DNA of 64,000 nucleotides from Cheilinus undulatus (lineage: Eukaryota > Chordata > Actinopteri > Labriformes > Labridae): assembly GCF_018320785.1 (NCBI RefSeq), contig NC_054872.1, positions 40,040,551-40,104,550 on the forward strand, written 5' to 3'. This document shows, piece after piece, positions 1 through 12,310 of this stretch. The position numbers and the translations under genes are program-made. The notes beneath the pieces were generated by a model. The model did no database searches. It saw nothing but the letters and a program-made list of their open reading frames with translations, and was not told the origin of the DNA. Each line of letters starts with the position of its first letter. The stretch's first letter is position 1.

Positions 1-269
1 TGCCCTCCTCTGCTGCTCTCTATCAGACTCCGCTGGCTGACGGAGGGAGGAGGGACTATTTTACTGCGCAGCAGGGGCTCAATGAGCGTTCGTGCTCTTG
101 TTAGTGTTCGCGTGCACGTGCGGGATGGTCAAACACCGACCGGTTGAGGTCAAGGTGGGAGGCTGAGCCGTAAATTGTTAGGTGGGTGCTGCAGGCTGAC
201 AGACAATTTGTCTCCCGATGTTTCTGAGAAGAGAGCGGACCTGAATGTGAACAGCTTTTCCGGGAGAGG
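1..269 (+). other. Candidate 5' noncoding exon / promoter-proximal CpG-rich sequence
   Basis: This is the most CpG-rich part of the first kilobases, with CACGTGCG near 114-121 and ACCGACCGG near 136-144. It ends in a strong splice donor, GAGAGG|GTAAGTGA, with GT at 270-271. The first receptor coding exon begins at an acceptor (AG at 23822-23823), so at least one upstream noncoding exon must exist, and mammalian DRD2 also has a 5' noncoding exon far upstream of a very long first intron. Assigning this segment to the receptor is inference; it could belong to another + strand transcript. The upstream limit is cut by the window edge. Confidence 0.4.
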
Positions 270-680
270 GTAAGTGACTCAAACGCTTTCTAAAAGGGCT
301 AAAGAATCCAGTTATGTCGCCACGCGGGACCTTTGTGGGTTTATTAAGCCTTATTGAGATAATTTCCACCGTTTATTTAATGTTGAAAACTTTTTTTGCT
401 TGAAATTTCGCATTGGCTGACAAGTTTCTGCTGCAGTCAATGCTGGTGAAATGAGTGTGATAATTTAACTTTGGGCTTATGTGGATTTTTGGTTGTTTGA
501 ACGATTTCAGAAAGTCACATTTTTAACACTGAGCAGTGACGAGGGGGTTGGAGTACGGTTTCATTGTTGTAACTGGTGGAACTAAAGTACTGCAGGAAAA
601 AGATTGAAAAAATACAAAATAGAAATTTGTAAAAGTAGCTTACATGTTGGCTCCTGAATTTGATGAAAAATCCCTGGAAG

Positions 681-960
681 CAGTGGTTCTCGACTGGTGG
701 CTTTGCAGTCAAAACTTCCTCTATGTGCTGTTTCTATGGGTCACAAATGGGGGTTTGGGAGAAAAAAATGTGCCAAATTATCAAAATGTACGGAAGCCCT
801 AGGCAGACATACATCCATACATCACAGTTTGCTCTGATTTGCTTTGATAATGTGTACATTTTGGTTTACTTCTCAAAATCTCGACCTCTTTATCTTACTA
901 TCCTGTGGCTACAAAGATAGTATTCCCTTAATAATTTGCTTATTTCTTGAGATCCTTTGA
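681..960 (+). mobile_element. hAT-like nonautonomous element, left end
   Basis: It starts CAGTGGTTCTCGACTGGTGG and continues with a GGGTCACAAATGGGGG-like segment, typical of Charlie-type hAT MITEs. The matching right end was not found, so the right boundary is approximate. Confidence 0.4.
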
Positions 961-2697
961 AAACAACAACAAAAAATCATCAAAGGAAATGCAGTAAAAT
1001 AAAATGTTTGCATGCATGTCCTTCCAGGGCTTTTGTAATGATCTGCTTCTTAACTTCACTGCATGCACGCCACAGTTTCTACTCCAACAGAAGGCATGCA
1101 CCTATCACTTTCTAAAGTACAGTCCAGCCCTGAGGAGCCTGAGGCGAGAGATAACAAGATCACGGGAGAATTACGAGTTCATGCAAGAAGTGCAAAGTAT
1201 TAGAAATAACAAAGTTCAAACAACAGATTAATTTTTCTTTCTGAGGGTGATTTGATGTTATTCTCAGATATTTTTTGCTACAGCCATGGGTGTGTACATT
1301 AAAAGATTAAAGGGGTTGATTTCTGGCAAGAATGTGTGGTGTTATATGAAATCCAGGCTTGAAGTCAACTAAAGAAAAATCCGGTTTGATTGAATTACAC
1401 CCACAAATTGACTGGCTGTTCAGGTTAAAAAGAAAAATTAAACAAAGATAGTCAGAGAGAAAACCTTACCTTTATCTCAAAATCAGCTTAATCTGGGACA
1501 AGCTCCTCATTGCGTCCTTCTGGTAGTCTAAGTGACCTTAAGAATTAACATAAGTTTTATGAATCATTGATATTTTTTCCCCATTTTGTTGTGCTAAAAT
1601 TAAAACTGACTCAGAGACCAGCAGTGTGCACCTGCTTTTACCAAGCAATTTCCATGATCACGGTGCGATAACTATTTATCATCGTATAGACTAGAAGATA
1701 TCCTTAAAACACTGTTTGTATTAAATCCTAACAACTACTAACAGGACTGGCTTGTTCCATCCTGGGCTGTCATTACCAAGCATACATCAGACAGCATGCA
1801 GTGTTTATTTATCAAGGTGGAGTGACCAGACTTTTTGACCAGGAGACATCGTCTTTTTTCTCCTCTGCCCTCTGTCTGTCTGTAACAGACACTAACGCTG
1901 ACGTGTGCATTATAATGAGATGATAAAGGGACTTAATACTTGTATTTTCTGACTGGTGACTTTAACAGGCCACTAGAGGTGACGCTTTGACAGAAGGCAG
2001 CAGAGACACTTAGCAACACCACTTCAGTACAAATATCCTGCATCTTTGTGTCAAGTTAAAGAAATGTTATGATATAAGCTATTTACAGTGTAACTGCAGT
2101 GGAACAATCAGAACACAACATATTCTGCTTCACTTTATGTGCTTTAACTGATCTGCCAAGTGTTGCATTTCTCCTCTCTGTCTCCTGCTGCGCATCTCTT
2201 AATCAGTCGGCTGTGTCTTGTTGATTTATTTACACCTCAAAAATAACTTCTCTCATCAATCTTGTAACCTCTGTAACCCCCTGACCAACTGATGACCTGT
2301 GGCTTGTGCCACGTGGGATGTAATATTGACAGTGATGAGATTTACCGCCAAGGTGCACTGGATTTGAAACTGACCAGATACTTTGTACATTTCTGTTCCC
2401 GTTTATGCTGTCCCTGTGGATTGATGGTTTTGAGTATAGACTCGTTAGTAGACGGCACATTTTTTGAGCATAGCAAAGTTAGGTAGCACTTTGGGCACAT
2501 GCCAGAGACTAACCAGAGTGCACTGTGAACTGCAAAGGCCAGCTACAGAGAGAGTGATTTGCTCCCTTGTGAGTGTGTTTACCATGCATACAGAATATGT
2601 GGAATTTGAGGGTTAAACATGTTTCTTCTGTCTCTCTGTTCAGTCAAATGTTTGGTACCATCTATTGCATTTTTTTCATTTGATTAATTTGAGTGTG

Positions 2698-2882
2698 AAG
2701 GCACAGATGGCCTCATAATTAGGATGCATCTCATGTTTGTGGGCAGACAGGGTTCAAGTCTAGCCCTTGGCTCCTTAACCACGTCATTCCCCAGGCTCTC
2801 ATCCCCTGTTTCTGACACTACCCACTGTCCTCCTCTATCAATAACGGCATCAAAAAATCCAAAAGTATGTCTTTAAAAAACT
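2698..2882 (+). mobile_element. tRNA-derived SINE
   Basis: A degenerate tRNA-like head has an A-box-like segment around 2705-2727 and a B box GGGTTCAAGTC at 2750-2760. It is followed by a body with CCTGTTTCTGACACTACCCACTGTCCTCCTCTATCAATAA and an A-rich tail. The body matches the better copy on the opposite strand at 54303-54495. Confidence 0.65.
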
Positions 2883-2959
2883 GAATGGTTGAAAACAGTC
2901 ATATTGGTTAATGATTTCTCCTTAAGGGCTCCTGAGACTAGACCAGCTGAGAAACACTG
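2880..2959. mobile_element. hAT-like right terminus
   Basis: The segment ends GACCAGCTGAGAAACACTG, the reverse complement of a typical hAT start (CAGTGTTTCTCAGCTGGTC). Only the terminal part is recognisable. Confidence 0.35.
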
Positions 2960-4093
2960 ATTTAATATCACAGTCCTTAAAATATTCCACTATAAAATGG
3001 CAGAACAATTAACAAGAAGGTATTCCCAGTAGTAAGTCTAATAAATGAGAATATGTTCATAGATCATATTCAGAATCACACTGAAAAGAGTATTATTTTA
3101 TATTTGCTATGGTTTGCAGTGTGGTGTTTTTTCCTGCAAAAGCAACAAAACTTTATGATTTGGGGTTGTGTTTTCTTGCGTTAGACTTTCTTACACTTTT
3201 CCTGGATCATTTCAGATTTACTTGTCCTTTTTTTGCACGCCTAATGATTTCATTGCATTTATTATGTCTATTACAGCCTGGCGTAATGATGCCTCAGTGA
3301 AATGAAAGTATTTTGCTCTGAATTTGAGTTGAAGACACGGATAATATAAAAAATTTAATGACGTTATTATTATACCCTGATATCCTCTGCTGGCTGTAAG
3401 GGCCATTATGTTTGGTTTGGAGCCTCTCTTCCAGGATAGCACTATTGTAAGGAAATGTGAGATTTAAAAAAAAAAAAAAAAAGGAAAACAAACTGCATAG
3501 TGAGACATGTGGTTAGATGTGCAAATAACAACTTTTAGATGTTTGCACCATCTGTGTTTAGAGGGAAATGATAACATTCTGGCTTTAAATCTGCCAAATG
3601 TTCCTGGAAAGCAGGTGATGTACAATACATTGCTGTTATCTTTCTGCTCTCTCACTAAAGTGAAGCCGTTTTTCCTCAGAAAAGCCACTTTGAATGGTAT
3701 TGCAGCAGTTTTGTTTGTGTTTGGAGTTTAATTACAAGTCTGCACACATCCAGCATGCATCACTCAGAGCTGGCTACCAAAGTCACTTCATTTCACTCTG
3801 AATAAGACATGGAGACCGTGCAAAAATAGGTACAAAATATTGCCTTTAAGAGGTCTCCTTATTGGACTGGAAGTTTCCTCTCACTCTATGATCTATCAAT
3901 CAGTCACTCTGGATCTGAGTGCTGCAGTGCACTTACGTTTGCATTGGTTTAAAATTAGACCTTCGCTCCCTCTCTGCACTCCAGATTCATCTCTTTGATT
4001 ATTTCATTGAAGTATTACAGGAAAGGCTTAAATCATCTCTCTTGCCATTGTATGATGCACAGTGAAGTGACACCCCCCCCCCACGGACACACA

Positions 4094-4105
4094 CCTATAT
4101 AAAGG
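4094..4105 (+). promoter_or_regulatory. TATA-box-like sequence
   Basis: CTATATAAAGG matches a strong vertebrate TATA box and sits just after a poly-C run (about 4074-4082). About 30-45 bases downstream lies a pyrimidine-rich stretch that could hold an initiator. The sequence after it has no convincing coding frame: the 128-codon frame around 4463-4849 lacks an ATG near its start. It may be a noncoding promoter or chance. Confidence 0.2.
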
Positions 4106-4882
4106 TGCAATTTCTCTTTCCATCTCTTCTCTGACACTCAAGGTCTTGTTCTATAGCTGTGATACGAGGTGTGGCAAATCACAGCAAGACTGATTTCACC
4201 ATAATTGGTGCTACTGATGTACCTGGGTCGTTGATTGAGTGCATCATCATGTGGATGTGTGGCTCTAGAGCAGCAGGGTTAAAAAAAAAAAAATCCTGTA
4301 ATGAGGCAGCTGTAGGAGAGAACGACTGCTCTCCATTCAGATCTCTGCTGGAGTTTCCTCTGAAAGAAGTCAGCTGTGATGAGGACACGCTGCTTGATTG
4401 ATTGCTCCAGAAAATAGCTGCATGATTGTCTTTGAAGGAAAACAGTTTACTTATGAGCAGCAGTGGCATCAGCGAAATATGACAGAGGCAGCCAAGGGGG
4501 GCTGGATTGTTTCTTGCAGGAGCCATGGGTTTTTGATACAAGCAAAACAACAACAGAAAAACAAGCTTTATCTATTCTCAGTAAGGAACTAAAATGCATG
4601 TTACATAATCTAAAAAGCATGCACAGTTCGTTAAATGATGAAGGAACAAATCAAATGTTTACTGTCACTAACCTGGCACACCAGATAGACTGTTTCACAT
4701 ATTCTATGGGCAAGCAGGCCTGTCCACAGATTAGACTGGACCCTGAAAAACTCAGAGAATGGGCCCTCCCCAGTTCAGATTCATTAACAGTATTTGTGCA
4801 TGTGTGTAACATCAGAAGCATTGGTGTTAGCGTCCTGGCTAACAGTTAGCTAAAGTGTCCCAAACTATTATTGGGTTCTGAT

Positions 4883-5810
4883 TAGGGATACACGATATTA
4901 TTGGTCTGGTATCGCTATCGGCAGGTATCAACATTTCTGCCTATATTTACATCCGATACTTTGCCTGTGTATTTCAGCATCATCAACTGTAAATTCCATC
5001 CATATATAATAATAAATTAGTGGAGTTTTAGGCTGAACCAGCAGACCTTAAGTGCTTAACAAATTTATTAGACGACCCTAACCCTAACCAAAGTAAGGTT
5101 GATGCCACAGCTGCCCTAAATTAACAGCATTGGTAATTACCAAAATCATGTTTTATGTTTCTGAAATGGTTAATACACCAGTATGTAGAAGCTCTTTAAC
5201 CAAAATGATATTTTTAATGCTAAAATATAATTATTATTGTTATCCATGAATTTTCAAATTTACTGATGTACAAAAAACTGAAAAAATAGTAAAGCACATT
5301 AATATTTCTTGATTAATATGTCAAATTATAGTTATTTACTTGCATTCCTGAACAGAAAAATGAGTTTTAGTGGTTGAATGTTATGCTTGATTAATTTCTG
5401 ACTTCTCAGAGAAGCCCAGTGAGCCGGCTCAAATTTGGGTGAATTCAGTTTGAAATCCCTCATTCCTGTTCAAAATGGTAAAACGTGGAGAGCTCACTGA
5501 AAATGAAAGAGTCCGTATTAAAGCACTTCATGATGCTGGATGGTCTCTGAGACAAATATGACAGGTGGTCTAATAAATTTGTCAAGCACTGTATGTCAGT
5601 TGAGGTCTTTTTCTTTATTTATCCTGATTCTTTAAACTTTTAAGTGTTTTATTAGGACTAAAGTTTGTTTCCTTGGTCATCCTCAAACCTTAAAGTGTGT
5701 CAAAAAGGACTGAAATTTCTTGTCCAAGAAGCATATTAAAACATCAGTATCAATATCGCTAAATATCGGCCTATGAGATATGGGCAAAAATCCAATATTG
5801 TGCATCCCTA
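4883..5810. mobile_element. hAT-superfamily nonautonomous transposon with nested insertion
   Basis: The left end TAGGGATACACGATATT and right end AATATTGTGCATCCCTA are inverted repeats. They are flanked by a perfect 8-bp target-site duplication GTTCTGAT (4875-4882 and 5811-5818), the hAT signature. Subterminal GGTATCGCTATCGGC on the left answers ATATCGCTAAATATCGGCC on the right. No transposase coding remains. A Tc1-type element sits inside at about 5051-5591. Confidence 0.88.
5051..5591 (+). mobile_element. Tc1-type element nested in the hAT element
   Basis: The inverted termini are AGTGCTTAACAAATTTATTAGAC on the left and the complement of GTCTAATAAATTTGTCAAGCACTG on the right, each next to TA. 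Near 5475-5560 a short frame reads MVKRGELTENERVR, followed by ALHDAGWSLRQI: the start of a Tc1-like transposase DNA-binding domain, cut off after about 28 codons. The rest of the transposase is deleted, so it could move only in trans. Confidence 0.82.
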
Positions 5811-5859
5811 GTTCTGATGTTGATAGTTAAGCTACTTTTGAGATTTGATTTCACTATTC

Positions 5860-6255
5860 TGCCTATTTTAACCACTTTTCACCACCTTTCTTACAGTTTT
5901 TGCACATTTTTACCTCTTGTAACCCATTATTGCAACTTTAAACCAATTTTTTGCCTCTTTCAAACCATTTTTGCCAATTTATAATTGTATTTTGCCACAT
6001 TTTCTTCCCATTTTTTGCAACTTGTAAGCCATGTTGCATTTTTGAACCCATTCCACTCACTTTTTACCAATTTTTGCTACTATTAACCTCTTTCACCACT
6101 TTTTTTTTGCATTTCACTGTTACACACATAATCTATTTTCTACTTTAAACCCATTTTTGTCACTTCCTTTTCATCACTTTTTCTACCTGTTTTTCTGCAT
6201 TTTGACCCATTTTTGCAACTTTCTGCCTTTGTTAACACACTTTTACCGCTTCAGC
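5860..6255. repeat. T-rich degenerate minisatellite
   Basis: Roughly 20-30-base units of the type CCATTTTTGCAACTTTTAACC recur with heavy divergence: CCATTTTTGCC at 5970s, CCCATTTTTTGCAAC at 6009, CCCATTTTTGTCAC at 6150s, CCCATTTTTGCAAC at 6206. One strand is strongly pyrimidine-biased. No coding capacity. Confidence 0.7.
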
Positions 6256-6287
6256 ATAAAGCTCAACATTTTACTGTTACCAGTATC

Positions 6288-6312
6288 TATCTATCCATCC
6301 ATCCATATATAT
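6288..6312. repeat. Short ATCT/ATCC microsatellite
   Basis: The sequence reads TATCTATCTATCCATCCATCC followed by ATATATAT. Confidence 0.8.
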
Positions 6313-6351
6313 TGCTTGTTGTTTAAAGTGTTCTGAATGTACATTATTAAG

Positions 6352-6665
6352 AATCAGAATCAGCTTATTGGCCAGGTATATGTGCACATACGAGGAATTT
6401 AACTCTGGTTAAACTTTGCTCTTTAGAATATACACTATAAATATACACTATGAACATTGAACATTTGAACTTATATGTACAAACAAAAGGAAAAAGGTGC
6501 AAAGGGTGCTTGGAGATGGAGACTATGACTATATACATATGCAGTTTTCGCAGCTGAGTAATGAACATGAGGAAGATGAATCTGTGAACATGGTGATGGT
6601 TTTGCCATATTTACAAAAACTGTGTGCTGATTTTTGCCATTATTGAGCAGTACTAACATTTAGAC
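6352..6665. mobile_element. Interspersed repeat, class not assigned
   Basis: It begins AGAATCAGAATCAGCTTATTGGCCAGGTATATGTGCACATACGAGGAATTT-like sequence, a head I recognise as a common teleost dispersed repeat, and extends through TTTTGCCATATTTACAAAAACTGTGTGCTG. Boundaries are approximate and I cannot name the family. Confidence 0.5.
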
Positions 6666-9600
6666 GGGCATTTCAGATATTTTATCATGTGGTCAGTAAA
6701 CATTTACTGTCCTGCTAGGAACTTCTTTTACTGAGCATTAGGCCAGGCATATAAATCATCAACAAATTGTTTTCATATAAACAATACTGTCTTTCCCTAC
6801 ATTTTCTTTAGACATATTTAGATTTATATGTTGAAACTTGATGTATTGCCCTGCCTTATCCGGTGCTTTTATTTCATTGATTTGCAGAAGAAGCTGGAAG
6901 CTCGTTGAGGGAATATAGGAATGAAAAAGAGGAGATCTGGGACTCTTTTAGGTCAGAGATGTGGGTATAGTAGTGTGAGACAACAGTAAATTTTCTGCCC
7001 CAAACTCAGCAGAGAGCTGATTATACTGCAGCTGAAAAATCCACACCATTCCCAGTGGCCGAGCCTCTCTGTGAATGAAGTGAATGATTTATTGCTGGCT
7101 GGGTCATTGCCGTTCTTGGAGCGAAATCTGAGTCTTTGGGGTTTTTTGGTTGTTTTGTTTTTTGTTTGTTTGTTTTGGTTGTTCTTTACCCCACTGGTGT
7201 TCATTGGGGGCAAATAAGGCCACAGATGAAATGGACCTGTCAAGTATCTCCGGAGGGAGAGGAAGAGGAGACGAGGCAGGCAGGAGAGGATGATAAGAGG
7301 AGGAGGAGGGATGTTATTGAAGGGAGATTTAGGACGTAAAGGGCATCAGACGACTCAGGACCGAAAGAGTGATAGGTCATCGCATACAATCTGAAATATT
7401 AAAGCTGCTGTGTTTCAATTATAGAGAACATGAGGAAATTACTACTCAAGCTCACGAGGAAATGGAAAGATTTGAGGGGAAAGCTAGTTATAATGCTCCG
7501 CATGGACTGATGTGTTGATTATTTCATGATTAAAAAATTAGTCCTGAATTGGCTGAAAAATGTAAATCAGAGTTTTTATGACGTCCTTACAGGGGGAATG
7601 TGATTAATATCAGTCAGCTGTGTTTTACAGTAGTAGATATTACCATCAAATCTGGAATAGAAGATAGGCATATAAGACGCTGTCTGATGGGTTTCAGCGT
7701 CTTCCTGTGAGATTATTTCTATAGTGTTAAAGTCCACAACATGCTCTTTCTAGAACCATCCATTTTAACCACGTGCAATGAAACTCCGGCTAGTTACCAG
7801 CACAGTCTCTGAGCTCTCAGCCTGCTTTAATGTGAAGTCCTTGCCAAGGTTAATTTTCTTAACAGTACAGTACTGTTTTCTCTAAGCACAGTTATGAATT
7901 ACTAAGCAGGGCTGGACATTAACACTTGTTAACCAGCCAAATGCAGGCAAACTTAATTTCTAGAGACAAAATTGTGGCTAGGAAAAATTCAAAATGGCTA
8001 GTAACTATTGAAAACTACTGGCCACAGTAGATAGCAAATGTCAAGTCCTGTTAATAAGGGAGAAAAGCTGTTCAAAAGTTGTGCTGCCAGCCTTGTCTGC
8101 ATTGCTGTGTACTCAAGCTCCATTTGAGGATGAAGCAAAATAGATGGAGAGGAATTTCAATCTCACCATGTGTGGCGGCTGCACTTGCAGTAGTTATGGT
8201 GCGTGTCTCAGCACCTTGGTAACACACCACCGCTCGTCCGAGCATAATTTTCTATGAACAAACCCACAGCTGTGATGGCCAGATGCGTGTGGATTCAACA
8301 CTTTCCACCACTGCCTTATTCCTTTGCAGCCGGCTGTGGCTGGTGGAGTTTTTACCTGAGAGAACGGCTGTTTTGTTTATCTTGGCTGCTGTAGTAGCAG
8401 CTCTGTTTGAGAGAGAAAAAAAAAAAGAAATTTAGGGCCATCTTTTCTTCAAGGTGGAGAATAAGTGGGAGGCCTCAACTGCTGGTGAAATGCCAAGACC
8501 ACTCCCATGTTTTCCTACTCACCCGGTTATGCGAGGCCCAAACCGGCTTTCGGCTTTGTTATAGAGCTCTGGTTGATTATGAAAAATCACTCACCTCTGT
8601 TGCTTCTCAGCCAGCTCTTTCCAGTGTGTGTGGGTCTGGTTTTACTCCAGTAGACTTTCATCTTTACTTTTGCTCCAATGGTTAATAATGGATACACAAA
8701 AAAATGAGTAAATTAGATTTTTCATGAGGAGAATATGTGCAGATTTTCCAATGTGTTCATCACTTTTTTCAAGTTTGAGGTTAATTGTAGGATTTGACAG
8801 GCGTCTGTTTTTCATGCATATTCTCCTGCCATCCTTGCTTTCATAAAGCCTCTCTTTTTGGCTCTAACTTGTTTACCTGCTGCATTTTAAACTTGTTCCT
8901 GTTAATTTCTGAGAGATTCTTTAACTCCACAGCACCTAGTCATGTTTGTTTTCTTTCCTCATCTTGAATTTAAATTGAATAGAAGTAAAGTGCCGTCTCT
9001 ATGAGCTTCACAGCCGAAGCAGGCATGTGAAACAACCTTTTAAACAAAAGTGCAACAGTCTGAGGCTCAGAGAACACGTGGGATGACAGTCTCATAATAT
9101 TTTGACCAATCCTCTCTGACTCTTAGCATGTTTGATGCAATTTCCACCCATTAACTGGACGATTCCTCTTCAGCTGTTTATGCAGTTAAGTTTTAACAAC
9201 TTCAGTTAGTGTCTGGGAGCTTGAATCAAATTTAGTGGAATAAAACTACATTCCATTTAAAACCACTGGAAAAGTTTCCATCTGCTGTCCTCTGACTTTC
9301 CACCACATTACCCCCCGAAAAGTTTGTCTTTTTAAACATTTAAATTTTGACAGTTTTGACTAATTTCACAAAAGTTCTGGAGCATTATCGCCATTATGTC
9401 TTTTCTGCTTCCTCTCACAGGCAGAAATGTAGACGTACTCGGGCTATTCAAAGTTATTCAAACTGACTTTCAGTTTCTAACAAAGTTCTCCGGCTGGCAC
9501 AGAGCCGCAAAAAAGCAGAGACACACTCAGACACCCCCTCAAATGCAGTCAGATTGTGTCCCTAAGGCAAAGTGATTTCATAAAATATGACCTTAAGAAA

Positions 9601-12127
9601 GACATTTTACATAATCCAATAACATTTGTAGCCCTGGCCTCAGTGAACCAGCTGCTGTTCCTGCCTGTGTACACTACAGCTTGACTTTGGCGGCCATGTG
9701 TGAAATTAAATTGCCCTCACAGATCAAGGATCATTGCCCCATGTTTCGAGCAGGAAACCAATGAAGTGATGCCGCTGATGACCTTCCTTTTAACAATCAA
9801 TAAAAACTAATAATCCTACAGGACACATTTGTAGCATTTCAAGCAGATAAAGGTTACCTGTTTACAGTCTTTTTAAGCTCCTCAGAGGAGCTTTAGTTGG
9901 TTATAAACAAACAGATTAATATGATTAGACTGTTAAAAAGTTGTTCACCTCTTTCCTGGCTTGGTTTAATTTGACCAGGGTAAATATATGAGCCCATGAT
10001 ATCACTGGTCCTGAAAGGGAATTACACCATCCCCCTAAGACTACAACGATATAAAATCCCCAAGCAGTTCTTCTCAATACAGTCTGTTGTTAGCAGATGT
10101 CTCTGCCTTCATTGAACGTTTGTGTTTGTTTATTGTGAGGTAAATTTCCCAAATCTATCAGCTGTGGTGGACTACGGGTCATTAAAAGTAGCAAAACAGA
10201 GAGATTTGTACCAGAAAACAGTAAATTTGATCCCCAACTTCTGTCTCTGCTCTAGCACAGAGCCAGGAAGCTGCCCTCCGATCATGAGTGGGCGTGGCTT
10301 CAGCTCATTCAACAGACACGCCCACACCATCCTAGAGCAGATGTTACTGCCTCATTTTACATGATATTGAAGTTTGATTTTATAAACTCAGAGATGTTTA
10401 TAATGACTAAAATTTGACCTATCATATGACAGACCTGAAATAGAGTTTTTTTAAATCACTTTACAGAGACTTCAAGGTTTGTTTGTTTCACCCTTAATGA
10501 GGAAAATAATATGTATTTTTAATCAACAATAATTAGCACAACAGAAAAAAATTGTATAACTTTCCATTCACAATAAAAGTCCATATAAAAGAAAAAGAAG
10601 GGTCAACTATAATCACCAAACATTAATTTAGAAGAGATTTCAAAATATCACAATACAGATCATGATGATTTTAGGCCAGATTACTTAGCTCATCTATCTA
10701 GGATGAATCTGTAGGCCAGTGTGAGACTTGATATGTGGATTAAAACAATTAAATGAATAAAATTTACCAACTGTTTAAATGACGTGTAAGCTTCTTTAAA
10801 ATCAAACAGTGAGCACAAAGTTTAAAACGTAAACCCTTATACTTAAAAGGTGCAGCCAGGTGTACAAGTTATTTAAACAAGGAGGAGAATTAAAATATAG
10901 AATACCTAATAAAAGTCGGCACCAACTGATTCAAACCTCTTAAAATTGTCCATAATGGATACCATAGTCGCCCGTAAGGGTCTGTTGTTAAGTTAAGCTG
11001 TGATATCCATTTTTTAACCTGACTAATAACCCCTCTTATCAAAGCAACACATTTATTTTTTTAATTATTCATTCCTAGCCTTATTAAATTGTAAAACCCT
11101 TTCCTTAAAACAGAATTAAAATGGATTAAAAGTGGGTAAAACATGCTCAAGACAAAAAAGGAGAAAGACTGAGACTTAAAACAGCATTTCTGGTACAGAT
11201 GTGTCATGACCATTATGGAGAGATATCCCCCATGGCTTAACCTCACTAAACTTGTTTATCAGTTTATGTCTTTGTGGGTTTTTGTCGCATGGACTGTTCG
11301 ATGCTGCAGCTGACGCTGACACAAATGAAGAAGTGAGTGGGTGTGTCTTATTCCATCATTCATTAAGGCTTGTTTCAGCGGCCGCAAAGCCAGACGTGGT
11401 GATTAACATCAGCATGTGCTCATATTTCCACTGACACATTTGACTTAACGACAGGAGGAGGACATCTTCAGTCATATAAATTTACTATGAAGTTTAGAAA
11501 TTCATCACATTAAAGTGAAAATTCCTCACATTAGCTCTAAACAGGAGGTTTGTTAAGTGTTTATAGCTACTAACCATCTACAGACATGTTTGAAGATGTC
11601 TCAACTCTTATCACAGCAACAATTTTACTGATCCCGTTTCCTCAAGCAGACAAGAATGGGAGTCAGTCTAACAGATGAGTCGTCATTGCTCATAGGTCGG
11701 ATCTGTCCAGATTGTTTCCCACCTCTCCTCCAATGTCAGCCAGAATCTGCTCCGCCCAGTCCTGCCCCACCTCAGGACTCTTTAAGGTTAAGTGCTTTGG
11801 CTAATGGATGAATGTATATTATTTTCCCAAAGTAATGTTCAATTATTGTGTCAAAGGTGTAATAAAAAGCTGATTTATTCCCTCATTCACCTTGAAAATT
11901 CCAGTCTATTCATGCAAAAATAGTCTTTTCTTTAAGTTTGAACTGCTTGGCTCTAGAATACCAGGAGAAGAGCACTCCAGGGTTCTCTCTTTTGTGTGAT
12001 AGTCTCCAGGGAAACATTGCAAATCCTAGATGTAGGTTTTATATCTCAATTCATTTGTTTGATGCCAACACACTTGCCGTTAACAATCTATCAGAATTTC
12101 CACCCAGTTGCAGTAACCTTATTCTCT
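6666..12127. other. Unassigned intronic or intergenic DNA
   Basis: I see no supportable gene. There is a T/G-rich stretch near 7140-7182 (TTTG repeats), a GA-rich patch at 7255-7315 and a cluster of TTAA-rich low-complexity sequence around 10400-11000. Open frames are short, and several lack an ATG. Confidence 0.35.
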
Positions 12128-12310
12128 AGAGGACTTTGGGGGACTTTCATCCCTTTATTTGTGGGCTAGAGGGCAATCATAAGGTTTTGAAATTGGTATG
12201 AGAGAGCTGGCAAGGACATAGCACTAAATGCCAAGGGTCAGACTTGGACCTGGGCCATCTGGGCCATGTCAGGGCTTTCATACTGCCTGCATGAGCACCA
12301 TGCCTCATGT
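12128..12310 (-). mobile_element. Old tRNA-derived SINE, minus strand
   Basis: Read on + it follows the order of the inverted SINE at 54303-54495: GACTTTCATCCCTTTATTTG, then a GGGCAATCAT segment, a GAGAGCTGGCAAGGACATAGC segment, AATGCCAAGGGTCAGACTTGG and a GACCTGGG block. It is heavily diverged; boundaries are approximate. Confidence 0.45.

Larger units (their letters stand above)
270..4882. other. Intron 1 or upstream DNA, mostly unassigned
   Basis: No supportable gene. Recognisable contents are a hAT-like left end at 681, a tRNA-derived SINE at 2698, a hAT-like right end finishing at 2959, an A16-17 run near 3465-3482 and the TATA-like site at 4094. The rest is AT-rich single-copy-looking sequence with only short, ATG-less open frames. 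Confidence 0.4.

Noticed and set aside
681..2959. One large hAT element from the left end at 681 to the right end at 2959
   Set aside because: The termini are related but not complementary enough, no 8-bp target duplication was found, and a SINE plus unrelated DNA lie between; treated as two separate fragments.
4463..4849. 128-codon + strand frame
   Set aside because: It begins at GTG, has no ATG until well inside, no family resemblance, and no splice signals at its edges.
5073..5088. Interstitial telomere
   Set aside because: Only about two and a half CCCTAA units; too short to call a telomeric array, kept only as an oddity at a transposon end.
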